Positions 12,190 through 21,538 of a DNA stretch of 64,000 bases are shown here, piece by piece. The translations under genes were made by a program, and so were the position numbers. The stretch is taken from NCBI GenBank assembly GCA_025175895.1, contig JAKLTH010000227.1, forward strand, positions 1,591,501 through 1,655,500, written 5' to 3'. A model generated the notes under the pieces. The model was not told the DNA's origin and did not search any database. It was given only the letters and a program-made list of their open reading frames with translations. The first letter of the stretch is position 1. Every line of letters begins with the position of its first letter. The stretch comes from Wurfbainia villosa (lineage: Eukaryota; Streptophyta; Magnoliopsida; Zingiberales; Zingiberaceae).

Positions 12190-13432
12190 TGAGCGAAAAA
12201 GTCTCTGATTTTTTGGCTTTTTTTTTCACTCTCGGGATTTAAATCCCGGGAGCGATTTTTTTTTTCTGTGCCGATAATTTTCTTTTTCACGATTGAGATT
12301 TGAATTTTTTTTCGTTCATTCCTGGTATTTAAATTTTGACATCCGTTAGTCGATTAGTCATCGGCCCGCCCGTCAGTTGGTGATTGTCTGTCGGTCGGCT
12401 AGTCGCCACCAGCTCGATAGTCGGTCGATCGTCGTCCTCCTGTCGACGAATCGTCACCCGCATGTCAAGCAATCGTCGTTTGCCCGCGAGTCGATCGTCG
12501 CTTGTCCGACGACCGATCGTCATTGCCAACCAACCACTCGATCGATCAATCGTTGCCCGTCGACCGACCAATCGTCGCTCGCCAACCGACCACTTGTTGT
12601 CGCCCACCATCGATCGTGGTCGGCCGTAGGTCGTGGTCGGGCATCAGTCAACGATCGATCACGATTGATTGTAGGTCGCTGCACGACCATCGGTCCCCAC
12701 CCACCGTCAGTCGTCGACTGGTCGACCGTTGTCAATCGTCGACCGACCGATCGTCCGTCACTGCTGGTCGATCGACCGTCGTCGATCGATCGCTCGTCGC
12801 CCGTCGTCGTCATCGTTGTTGGTCGACCGGTTTGTTGACAACGACGACGGCGGATGACCTGCAGTCGGTGGTTGTTGGTCGGCCAATAGGGGCAGGCAAC
12901 CGATGACTGGCTGCAGCTACTGTCTGATAGACGGGCAATGACCCGCCAACGGGGAGGGCAGCGGTCAACCGGCTAGAGTGTGGGTGGAGACTAGTCGGTA
13001 GGCGAGCGATTGGTGAGCAAGCGACAACTAGTCGGTCGACGGGTGACGATCGATGGGCGAGCGACGGTCGATCGACGACTGGTTGATGGGAGGGCGACGA
13101 TCGACAGGTCAATAACGACGATAGTTCGGCAGGTCGGTGGGTCGACGGGTTGACGGGCCGATGGCAGGCGATTATTGCCTCCCGAGCAAGCGACAATCAA
13201 CCCGTGGGCAAGCGATGACAGCCCGACGTGTAGGCGATGACCCGTCGACAGGAGGGTGATGATCGACCAACTACCGAGTGAGCGACGGCTAGCCAGTCGA
13301 CGGACGATGATCGATTGACGGGCGGACGACAACTAATCGGACGTCGGAATTTAACTCTCGGGAATGAATGACCAAAAAATCCAAATTTTGACGATGCAAA
13401 TAAAAAAATCTCGCACTAAAAAAACAAAAAGC
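12190..13432. mobile_element. foldback (long-hairpin) element 1
   Basis: Two long arms face each other. 12360-12840 is built of degenerate short repeats such as GTCGATCGTCG; 12900-13330 carries the same kind of repeats in reverse orientation (CGACGATCGAC). AT-rich end sequences (about 12240-12350 and 13340-13430) are also inverted copies of each other: TCATTCCTGGTATTTAAAT on the left, with its mirror GGGAATGAATGACC at the right. Arms made of short tandem repeats are the hallmark of Drosophila FB-type foldback elements; extending that to this plant element is an inference. GC content is far above the flanks. The many open frames inside are Arg/Ser-rich by-products of the repeats. No transposase is seen. 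Confidence 0.65.
12227..12254. repeat. 28-bp near-perfect palindrome, left end module
   Basis: Palindrome with core GGGATTTAAATCCC and flanks CACTCTC...GGAGCG. It lies at the left edge of the first foldback element, followed by a T-rich spacer. It is homologous to the two modules at 14197-14224 and 14238-14265. Confidence 0.85.
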
Positions 13433-14196
13433 AAAAAAAAAAAATCAGTGCAAAAAAAGGATTGATTTTTTTTTGTACGGTCAAGATTTAAATTTCGATA
13501 GTGATTTTTTTTACCGTCGATCGTTACTCGTCGATCGACTGATCGTCACCCGTCGATCGACCATTTGCCACCGCCCGCCATCGATCACGGTTGGCTGCAG
13601 GTCACGATTGGGCGACGATCAACGACTGGTCGTAGTCGATCGTCGATCCTCGCTAGGCGTCGCTCGTCGACCGACGACCGACCAATGGTCGACGACTACC
13701 GACGGTGATCGATCAGTTGACGACTGACGACGGACGAGGATCGACGACCATGCGATGACCTATGATCAATCGTGGCCCGACGACCAACGCGACCCACGAC
13801 TGCGTCGATCACGGCCGATGGTGGGCGGTGAGGGGTGCGATCCAGCGCAGTAATTGTCGGTCGGCGAGATGGCGATCGATCAACCGGCCAACGAGTGAGC
13901 GACGACGACGATTGTTTGGCGTAGCGGTAAGCGATGATCGGCCGTCGCAAGCGACGCAGCCAACTACCCGCAGACAGCGACAAATCGCCGACGCGGCGCG
14001 ACCCACCGACAGGAGAGCGACGGTCGATCGACTACCGAGCTGACGATGACTAACCGACCAATGAACAATCACCGACTGGCGAGCAGGACAACGACTAATC
14101 GATCGATGGACGTCGAAATTTAAATACCAAGAATGAATGAAAAAAAAATCCAAATCTCAATAGCGAAAAAGAAAAATATCGGCAATGAAAAAAAAA

Positions 14197-14224
14197 CACC
14201 GCCGGGATTTAAATCCCGGCGGTG
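14197..14224. repeat. perfect 28-bp palindrome, right end module
   Basis: Exactly self-complementary; the core is CCGGGATTTAAATCCCGG with CACCG/CGGTG outside. It is followed by an A-run and a second module 41 bp further on. Confidence 0.95.
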
Positions 14225-14237
14225 CCAAAAAAAAAAA

Positions 14238-14265
14238 CACTGTCGGAATTTAAATCCCGACAGTG
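14238..14265. repeat. 28-bp palindrome with one mismatched pair
   Basis: Second right-end module with core GGAATTTAAATCCC and outer arms CACTGTC/GACAGTG. A third, decayed module starts at 14288 (CACTGTCGGGATGAAAT). Confidence 0.9.
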
Positions 14266-14583
14266 CCAAAACGAAAAAATAAAAAATCACTGTCGGGATG
14301 AAATCTCTCACTTATTATGGGAATTACGTTAAAATTTACCTATTTCTGTAATATGTTTAGGGTTCACGCCTATTTCAAAAATTTTCCCCCATAAGTGGGT
14401 CTGGCCTTTTGAAACTCACATACAAGTGAATCAGCTCGTCGCTTCACCAATATAGAATCGTTATATTAATGATCCCTCTCAGCTACCCCTAATCGAAGAG
14501 GGGCTCATCACTTCACGCATGAATTAATCTATAGAGCAATGAAAAATAAGCTACATAAACTCTACACATGAACAGAGTAGAGT

Positions 14584-14807
14584 CTCCACGAAGATGACAT
14601 AGTGATTAAGACATGACGATGCTTGTAAAAATGACATAGATCGATTCCAGAAGAGATCTACAATCCTTTTTTGAATTCAAATGACTCTTACATGTCTTGA
14701 CCACCACGTCAAGATTCATAGGGTCCTCCGTAATTTATCTTCCTCATAATGATCGTGGGATAGACCGATGAAAGCCATTAGATTGACGATTTTAACCTTT
14801 TACAAAA
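14584..14807 (+). mobile_element. tRNA-derived SINE (copy 2)
   Basis: Full-length relative of the SINE at 5346-8788, about 224 bp, same orientation. It keeps the B-box-like GATCGATTCC and the conserved TAGGGTCCTCCGTAATTTA block. The A-box region has drifted (GATGACATAGTGATTAAG). A clear target duplication is not visible. It lies between the foldback pair and the duplicated block downstream of TOC159. Confidence 0.7.
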
Positions 14808-15067
14808 TGAAGTAGGGTTAGATATTGATCTTATGTACTTGCCAAACTGGAGAACGCTTAGCTAGTCGAACTTTATTATTATTATTTTTAATCTGTATTC
14901 TCCTCGCCTACTGGGTAAATCCAGAGCAGAGCTTTGAAGGGTCCTTCTTAAGACGAGCTAGGTAGGGAAACAATACCCTTTCTTGCTATCTCTATCGTTC
15001 ATTAGTGTTATAATCCTTATTGCGGCTTCAGATCAGCATACCAAAGCAAAATCAAATCGGGGGTAAA

Positions 15068-15320
15068 GAGCAGAGGATTTAGAGTAAAATATTGGATGAA
15101 ACGGTAAGGAAGGACGTTACAGTCAACAAAAAATGGGTATAGGAGATCAAACTAAACAAAATTAACATATGATTATTATGAAAAAGGCTTTTTCCTTTAA
15201 GCACAAGGCATTCTGGTAACTGGAAAAGAGGCTGCTTCTTTACCTCTTTTCATTATGAATGCGACCGTTCATAGACAGTCACTTGTACTGAAGGTAAAGT
15301 GAAAAATAAGAAGAAAGCAG
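15068..15320. repeat. diverged local duplication, copy 1
   Basis: Aligns with 15582-15830 at an offset of about 515-535 bp. Shared words include AGCAGAGGATTTA, GATCAAACTAAACAAAA, GGCATTCTGG and AAAGTGAAAAATAA. No reading frame is shared, so I treat it as a non-coding tandem duplication. Confidence 0.6.
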
Positions 15321-15581
15321 TACGACAAAATAAGGCAAGAAAGGCTCTTAGATGTGTGGGAAGAGAATATGAACCGGGAAAGTTCAACAAAGAAGATTAT
15401 AAAACCGACTGAAATTGATTATTAAATATGCTGAAGTAGTGTTGAGGTTTCTTCTAAAGAATGTTAGAAGAGAATAAGGGCACGTGAAAATTAATTATAT
15501 TTCACTTCAAAGGTAATGTGCCTTTCATTGAGCATCTAAAATGGAGGGTGAAGTGGCAACTTGCGCAAGGTCAAGGTGCCA

Positions 15582-15830
15582 GCAGAGGATTTAAGAGCTG
15601 CCGGGGTAGCAAAATATTGCATGAAACAGTAACAGAACACCTTATAATTAGAAGACGAGTAAAAACAGAGATCAAACTAAACAAAAATAAATATCTGAAT
15701 ATTAAGAGGACTTCCTTCCCTTCGACGCACGGCATTCTGGAAACTGTGATGAAAATAACATGACTTGCTACCAGAATTATCATCTCGAGAGCATATGCAA
15801 TCACTTATATCAAAGAAAAAGTGAAAAATA
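15582..15830. repeat. diverged local duplication, copy 2
   Basis: Partner of 15068-15320, nearer the 3' end of TOC159. The copies have many substitutions and indels, so the event is old. Confidence 0.6.
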
Positions 15831-16250
15831 ATGATAATAATGAACTGGATTAACATAATAGCATCTTAAACCACAGAATTAGCTATCAGTGTAAAAGTCT
15901 CATATATCGCTAACACTTTGAAGAACAAACACAGATGATGATCAATCATGGACAAATATCTCAAGTTTTAAAATATCTGAACGAACAGGAGGTAGAAAAA
16001 ATGTCTCATCATCATCAAGCCAATCATCATTATGACTAATCCTTGTTTATTGTAAGAATTAGAACAAACACTGTTCCAATTCCTCTAGTGAGGTTTCATC
16101 GAAATGAGAGAATAAAGTGCATTTATTCGATGTGGAACAAAATAGAAGTTTCAGATAAAATATAATTGACCATACTAAACCATAATGAGCTTCAAGAATT
16201 CAAAACTTGCAATAAACTTGGCACGTAACAATCACTCAACCAAATAGAAG

Positions 16251-19200
16251 TTAGCGAGCCAAAACTGACTCACCAGCCCAGAAACTCCTGAATAGTGACA
16301 CCAGAGTTGGAACTAAAGCAAGTAGTGCCAGTTGTAGCTGCTCTGAGGTACTTGTCTTGACTGTAATCTGCCCACTGAGCTTGTTATTAAGCCCAACACG
16401 AACAGCCATCTTTGAGTTTCTTCCAATGCAGAACTGAGATTGCAGATTAGCTCCCAATGCCAGATCACCATGCCACTTCATCAGGGATAGACCCAAAGTA
16501 GAAAGGGACTGACCAATTGGATAATCTTTGTCTCTAAGCCGTGCCTCAAGGTTGGCCCCAAGTGCCACATCACCTTGAGCACGAATAGCGCCTGTGCTTG
16601 CAACCAGATTCACCCTCTTTCCAATTGTAATTTGGTCTTCAACTTTCAAACCAGTAGCTACAGTCTCTCCTAAGAACGTTACAGATATTCCACCAGTAGT
16701 TTTATTCTTCTTGAAGTTTTTAAATTTGGTTTCGCCTCTGAGAATGTAAGCAAGCTGTCTTCCAACAGATTGGATGTCAAAGCCAGCAAGTGTGGAACCA
16801 TTTTCTCCATGCTTGGCACAAATGGAGGAATCTAGCTGTATGCTGAATTCTTTCTTGTCCTTAGTGACCTGGATGGCAATGGCTGCAGGAAAGCAATTGG
16901 CAAGAGCAAGAGATTGTTCGATGCTGACGCCATCGTATCCACAGTCATGATCCCAACCATGTGTGTCTAAAACAGGCCTAGTCAAAAGTTGTGACGTTGG
17001 CTCCAGGAAACGGTAACGATGGACTGGGTTATCACAGTCAAAAGAAGGTGGCAAAGCCATATCAGGTAAAGGTACTGGCACAGCTGCAGGTGAACCCTCC
17101 TGATCTTCTTCACCCATATCTCCATAACCATAACCAAGATCATCTTGCTTGATTTTTCCTCTCTTCTTCATCTCTTTGATTCTTCTTAGTTCTTCCTTCC
17201 ATTGCTTTTTCTGAAGAAGTTTAACCCGGTAATCATATTCGTCAAAGTAGGCATTGCATTGCTCCTTAGTAAGCTTAGCAAGCTGAGCCTTTTTAAGGGG
17301 TTTAAAGGGTGGAAGTTGATCATATTCGTCTTCTTCCTCATTTACATCCAATAAATCATCCAAATCAATATCTGAATCGTCATTTTCACCACCCTGCTCA
17401 ACAGATAACTTTGGGTGTGTTCTGGACTGCAGAAGTGATGACAGCAAATATGGAAGAGGTGGAGATCGAAACCTGAAATTAAAGAGCTTCCCAGAAGAAG
17501 AATCTTGAAGTTTCAGAAGGGAATTAGCTTCAGATAATATCTTTGATGAGTAACACAAAAGGAGCATCTCTGTTCTCCAACTTTTCCCATTAGGTAATAC
17601 CCTTTCACCCTCTTTGTTTCTTCTACAAGAAGGATGGTTCTCAACAAGAGCAACTGGATTCATCAAGCGCATGTCTCCAGCAGCTTGACGAATACATTGT
17701 TGAACAACATGTGACCTCTGAGCTACAACCATCTCATAGCTAAGAGCAGAACCGTTTGGCCCTTCTGGTGGAGCAGAGGCAGCATGTGTGAGAGCAACGA
17801 TAGCATTAAACCAGATGGAGGAACCCAATATACTAGTAATTGAGCGTAACAGAGGCAAATCATTCAGATTACGTGTCTGAGTATCAAGGCGATCAACGTA
17901 GAGAACAATGTCAGGAGGGCATCTTTTGATAAATTTCTTTATCGAGATGAGTACCTTTCTGTTTGATGATTGTTCTATTGCAGAAGTACTGAGTCCTGGA
18001 GTATCAACAACTCTAATATTAATCCCTTCTAAAGTTCCTGAAATCTCTCTCAAATAAGTTGTGGCTGGCTTAAATGCATTTGTCTTAGTCTTTTGATCGC
18101 CAAAAATAGAATTAATAGTAGCACTCTTGCCCACCCCAGTCTTTCCAAGCACAAGAATATTACAAGAGAAATCCAAATCCTCCTTGCCATCAGCCTCTAG
18201 ATGCACTGCCTTTCTCTTTGCACTTTCAGCACTAAATGCACGACCAGTTTGCCTTGCACGCTTGATGCCTTCTGCAAGACCAAGACGATGGAGGACTTGG
18301 GCAGCAACAATATCATCAGGAGAATGCCCCAGCCTCAGAACAAGGCGAAGGAATTTCACCCTTATCTGCTCAACCTTATCGTGAAGTTTCCTTTCTGCCT
18401 CATCCATTATCTCATCATCTCCTACTACTGACAAATCCCCGGGAGTAAAAATGCTTGAACGTAAAGAACGCGGTGGTGTTGGTTTTAAGGACGAAACAGA
18501 CGAACCTAGTCCTGCAGGGGGGTCAGCCGAGAAGAGCTTGCCAGCACCTTGGGAGCTTAGAGTAATATTGCCATCAGGTGACGCACCAGCAGCTGCTTTA
18601 AGTAGAGCAGTCAGTGCAGCAGAATCAAAAATCTCTTCACCATTGCCATCCTCGTCAGTATCCACCTCATCATCAGATTCAACCACAATTTCCCCATCCC
18701 CACCATGCATGAATCCTGAGTTATCATTACTGCTGGAAAAATCTTTGTCCATGTCTTGTATAATCTGTTTGGCTGTTTCTGAGCTTTCTATGATTGCCAC
18801 CCTAGCAGGGACATCAGAAACAAAACCTTCCTCTTGTTCGCCTGCCTCTACCTCATAAACCCCCACGATGCCATCAGCAGGAGCCTCTTGAGTGGCAGCA
18901 TCAACAAATTCCTCTTCTTCATCCAAAACTACTGACTCACCATTTAATGGATCAAGAGCATTAGCTTCGAGGTAGCTACTCTTCAAGTCTTCAATGACAT
19001 TGCATGATGTTGCATCGTCAGAAATTTGACTGATGTGAGCAACACGAATTTTTTCAGTTTCGGCACCAGTATCGAGAGGCTTTTCAGCCACCTCAAGACT
19101 TCCTACCGCGTCAATTTCTTCAGCACCTTCAATCTTCTCATCCTTTCCATCGGCAGACTGTATCTCTTCAGCTTCAGCACTGGTAGCCAGAGGTTTCTCA

Positions 19201-20102
19201 ACTGCATCGAGGCTTCTCTCTGCGTCCATTTCTTCACTAGCTTCAATTGTTTCATCCTTTCCGCCAGCAGCCTGAATATTTTCATCTATAGCATCAGCAC
19301 AAATAACCAGAGGCTTCTCACCCTTGTCGAGGTTTCTCGTTGCGTCAATTTCTTCACCAGCTTCAATCTTCTGGTCCTTTGCATCCGTAGATTGAAAAAT
19401 CACAGGTTTAGAATCTTCCTCTACTGCAAAAGAAGGTGCCTCCATCTCGTTAGAAGCCTCATAATTTTCATTTGGAGAACTCACAAAACCATTATCCTGC
19501 ACTCCATCAACCACACAAGCCTCGATCGACTCACCTTGAAGAGCCTTCTTCTCTGCACTGTCCTCCGATATGGCACGAATTGCATCCTCAGACAACCCAC
19601 CATCCGGAATCCCATCTTTCTCCTCGTTTTGAACAGAACCCAAGGATGAAGGCTCTTTCCCTTCAACTTTTCCGCCAACGACGCCTCCACCGGGGGGATT
19701 GTCAATGCTCGAAACCTGCAGCACCCCGTCATCAACCTGGGTAAGGCTCGAAACTTCATCAGCCAAGATAGATTTCCCATCTCCCTCGACGGAAGAAGGA
19801 ACTGCACCACCGGAAGAGAGTTGCCCTACCCCACCATCAGCCAATGGAGTGTTGGGCACGGCATCGTCCGGAGTAAGAATCTTCTCTTGCACGTCGACGG
19901 AGACGCCGTCGGCAGCATCCCGAGGTCTAGATTCGACCTGAGAAACCTCGTTTCCGCCCGTCGGGTTCTCCACCTCGGGCACAACGTCGCCACCATCCTC
20001 AGGGATGGAGACCGTCGACTGGTCAGGAACCAGAGCCGGCGTAAGAGGCACTACATCCGAGGCCTGAGACGGCGACAGTGTGGCGGAATCGGAGGAGGAC
20101 AT
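16251..20102 (-). CDS. TOC159: TOC159, chloroplast preprotein import receptor GTPase
   Basis: Outer-envelope receptor of the TOC translocon that binds transit peptides of photosynthetic preproteins. Single exon, 1283 aa. Residues 1 to about 560 form the acidic A domain, with three degenerate tandem repeats of about 37-42 aa around residues 240-350 (EEIDA...EKPL...KDE). The AIG1/Toc34-type G domain follows: P-loop GKTGVGKS at 653-660 and DTPG at 700-703, then VLYVDRLDTQTR and ALTHAASAPPEGPNG. The C-terminal membrane (M) domain includes EYDQLPPFKPLKKAQLAKL and LDTHGWDHDCGYDG. VLYVDRLDTQTR and EYDYRVKLLQKKQW resemble TOC159 rather than the TOC120/132 branch (from memory). Arabidopsis TOC159 is longer (about 1500 aa), mainly in the A domain. 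The start gives MSSSDSATLSPSQAS and is the first ATG in frame. Confidence 0.95.
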   Translation of the reverse strand: MSSSDSATLSPSQASDVVPLTPALVPDQSTVSIPEDGGDVVPEVENPTGGNEVSQVESRPRDAADGVSVDVQEKILTPDDAVPNTPLADGGVGQLSSGGAVPSSVEGDGKSILADEVSSLTQVDDGVLQVSSIDNPPGGGVVGGKVEGKEPSSLGSVQNEEKDGIPDGGLSEDAIRAISEDSAEKKALQGESIEACVVDGVQDNGFVSSPNENYEASNEMEAPSFAVEEDSKPVIFQSTDAKDQKIEAGEEIDATRNLDKGEKPLVICADAIDENIQAAGGKDETIEASEEMDAERSLDAVEKPLATSAEAEEIQSADGKDEKIEGAEEIDAVGSLEVAEKPLDTGAETEKIRVAHISQISDDATSCNVIEDLKSSYLEANALDPLNGESVVLDEEEEFVDAATQEAPADGIVGVYEVEAGEQEEGFVSDVPARVAIIESSETAKQIIQDMDKDFSSSNDNSGFMHGGDGEIVVESDDEVDTDEDGNGEEIFDSAALTALLKAAAGASPDGNITLSSQGAGKLFSADPPAGLGSSVSSLKPTPPRSLRSSIFTPGDLSVVGDDEIMDEAERKLHDKVEQIRVKFLRLVLRLGHSPDDIVAAQVLHRLGLAEGIKRARQTGRAFSAESAKRKAVHLEADGKEDLDFSCNILVLGKTGVGKSATINSIFGDQKTKTNAFKPATTYLREISGTLEGINIRVVDTPGLSTSAIEQSSNRKVLISIKKFIKRCPPDIVLYVDRLDTQTRNLNDLPLLRSITSILGSSIWFNAIVALTHAASAPPEGPNGSALSYEMVVAQRSHVVQQCIRQAAGDMRLMNPVALVENHPSCRRNKEGERVLPNGKSWRTEMLLLCYSSKILSEANSLLKLQDSSSGKLFNFRFRSPPLPYLLSSLLQSRTHPKLSVEQGGENDDSDIDLDDLLDVNEEEDEYDQLPPFKPLKKAQLAKLTKEQCNAYFDEYDYRVKLLQKKQWKEELRRIKEMKKRGKIKQDDLGYGYGDMGEEDQEGSPAAVPVPLPDMALPPSFDCDNPVHRYRFLEPTSQLLTRPVLDTHGWDHDCGYDGVSIEQSLALANCFPAAIAIQVTKDKKEFSIQLDSSICAKHGENGSTLAGFDIQSVGRQLAYILRGETKFKNFKKNKTTGGISVTFLGETVATGLKVEDQITIGKRVNLVASTGAIRAQGDVALGANLEARLRDKDYPIGQSLSTLGLSLMKWHGDLALGANLQSQFCIGRNSKMAVRVGLNNKLSGQITVKTSTSEQLQLALLALVPTLVSLFRSFWAGESVLAR

Positions 20103-20114
20103 GGCGCCGTATAG

Positions 20115-21270
20115 AGAGGAGGAAAGGGTAACGGAGAGGGTTTATCTTCTCCGCAGCGAATCGTGCAACCGCAGAATGGATGATAAGGTTTCCCCCATTC
20201 AGGAAAATTTATCATCTATTTATCTAAAAGAAAAAAAAAACAAAGCTTGTTCCATCGTCACCCCCATATTTTACGGGAATATCTAGATCGGTCTGGTTTT
20301 TTATATTTGTGAAAATTCAAAATTCAAAATTCAGCCCTCAGTTTCATTATATTGCACGCAAAATATCATGATTTTAATTCTTCGATGATCTATATGCATA
20401 ATGGAATTTTCACAAATTTTGAAGAATAACTCCGCAATAGACAAAGTTTCCTCAAAAATTTCCAAATAACGACAGTATTTATTTTATTTTATTTTTAAAT
20501 ATTTTATTGATATTTTTGAATCATTATAGATTGAAATCTGAAAAATTTTATATTTTACAAAACAATCTAATAACGATAGACAGATTCTACATATCCGTTT
20601 TAGAAAGATTAAAATTAAAGAAAAGGTAAAAGTTTTGATTAAACGGAATGCCTACAATGATAAGGCAAGATTAAAATATCTTTTAAGCTGTAAATTCGCT
20701 TTTCGAAAGTAGAAGCTGAAAATTTTTTTTTGATAAACTCATCACTGATCACTCAGAGGTCTCTCAATGCCATAGCTAAATAAATAAAAATATTTTTACC
20801 CAATTAAAAATTAATACAGTAAAAAAAAATAACCACTCCAAAAAGCGAAAATTGACCTGAACTCTTAAACAATTCAACTAAAGTAGAAACTAAATAATAC
20901 TTAATAAATCCATTTAATAATTTCTTTAACAAATAACAGCTATTATTCGATATTTTATCGGAGTCATTTACGCCATCTCTAACTCACAAATCACAATGAC
21001 TCGCATGTGCCACACCAAATTGGTATAGAAATATTAAATATGAGATTTAAGTAATCGATCGCTTTACCATTAGCTCATCAAACTAACAACAACTTCGCCT
21101 TTTCACATCAAACTCATTTTAAAAAACAGTCCAGACTAGGAGAGAGAGAGAGAGAGAGAGAGATATGTTATAAGAAGTTACAAATAAAAGAAAAATAAAT
21201 GATGAAATCAAATCTGATCATTTCTAGTATAAGATTAAATTTTAAAATAAAATAAAATTATTACATTCGA
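20115..21270. other. intergenic between TOC159 and PRMT4, with GA microsatellite
   Basis: Contains the TOC159 promoter side (20103-20300), then AT-rich DNA. A (GA)n run lies at about 21139-21163. About 21270-21538 probably belongs to the PRMT4 3' untranslated region. No gene seen. Confidence 0.6.
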
Positions 21271-21538
21271 GGCCTGCACGAGTGTACTTCAGCAGAATGC
21301 AACAGGTGTTCTCAGTAATGAACTTAGTAAATTTACACAGGTTGGGCACTCAGGGAAAATATTCGGTATGTATGAGACTTGAGAGTTTACAAACCTGGCC
21401 AGCATAAAAACCAACTCTGTTACAATGGATCCAATGAATCCAAGATCTGGGAAGGAGTTACTGCTATGTTAGGACCAGTCCCATCTTGGATTTGTGGGGA
21501 AATATCCTGATCCAGATATATTCACATATAAGACGACA

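Larger units (their letters stand above)
13440..14315. mobile_element. foldback (long-hairpin) element 2
   Basis: Adjacent to the first foldback and built the same way. 13515-13790 has GTCGATCG-type repeats and 13790-14110 has the inverse orientation, bounded by AT-rich ends. The right end (14110-14190) is an inverted copy not only of its own left end but, even more clearly, of the left end of element 1 at 12270-12440. The pair could therefore be one compound element with outer arms at 12.2 and 14.3 kb. The right edge carries three palindrome modules. Confidence 0.6.

Noticed and set aside
12329..14153. About a dozen overlapping Arg/Ser/Asp-rich open frames on both strands
   Set aside because: They are by-products of the GC-rich GTCGATCG repeats in the foldback arms. 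They overlap in most frames and have no domain.
18127..20286. Plus-strand open frames of 76-207 aa opposite TOC159
   Set aside because: Antisense shadows of a single long, well-conserved coding exon.
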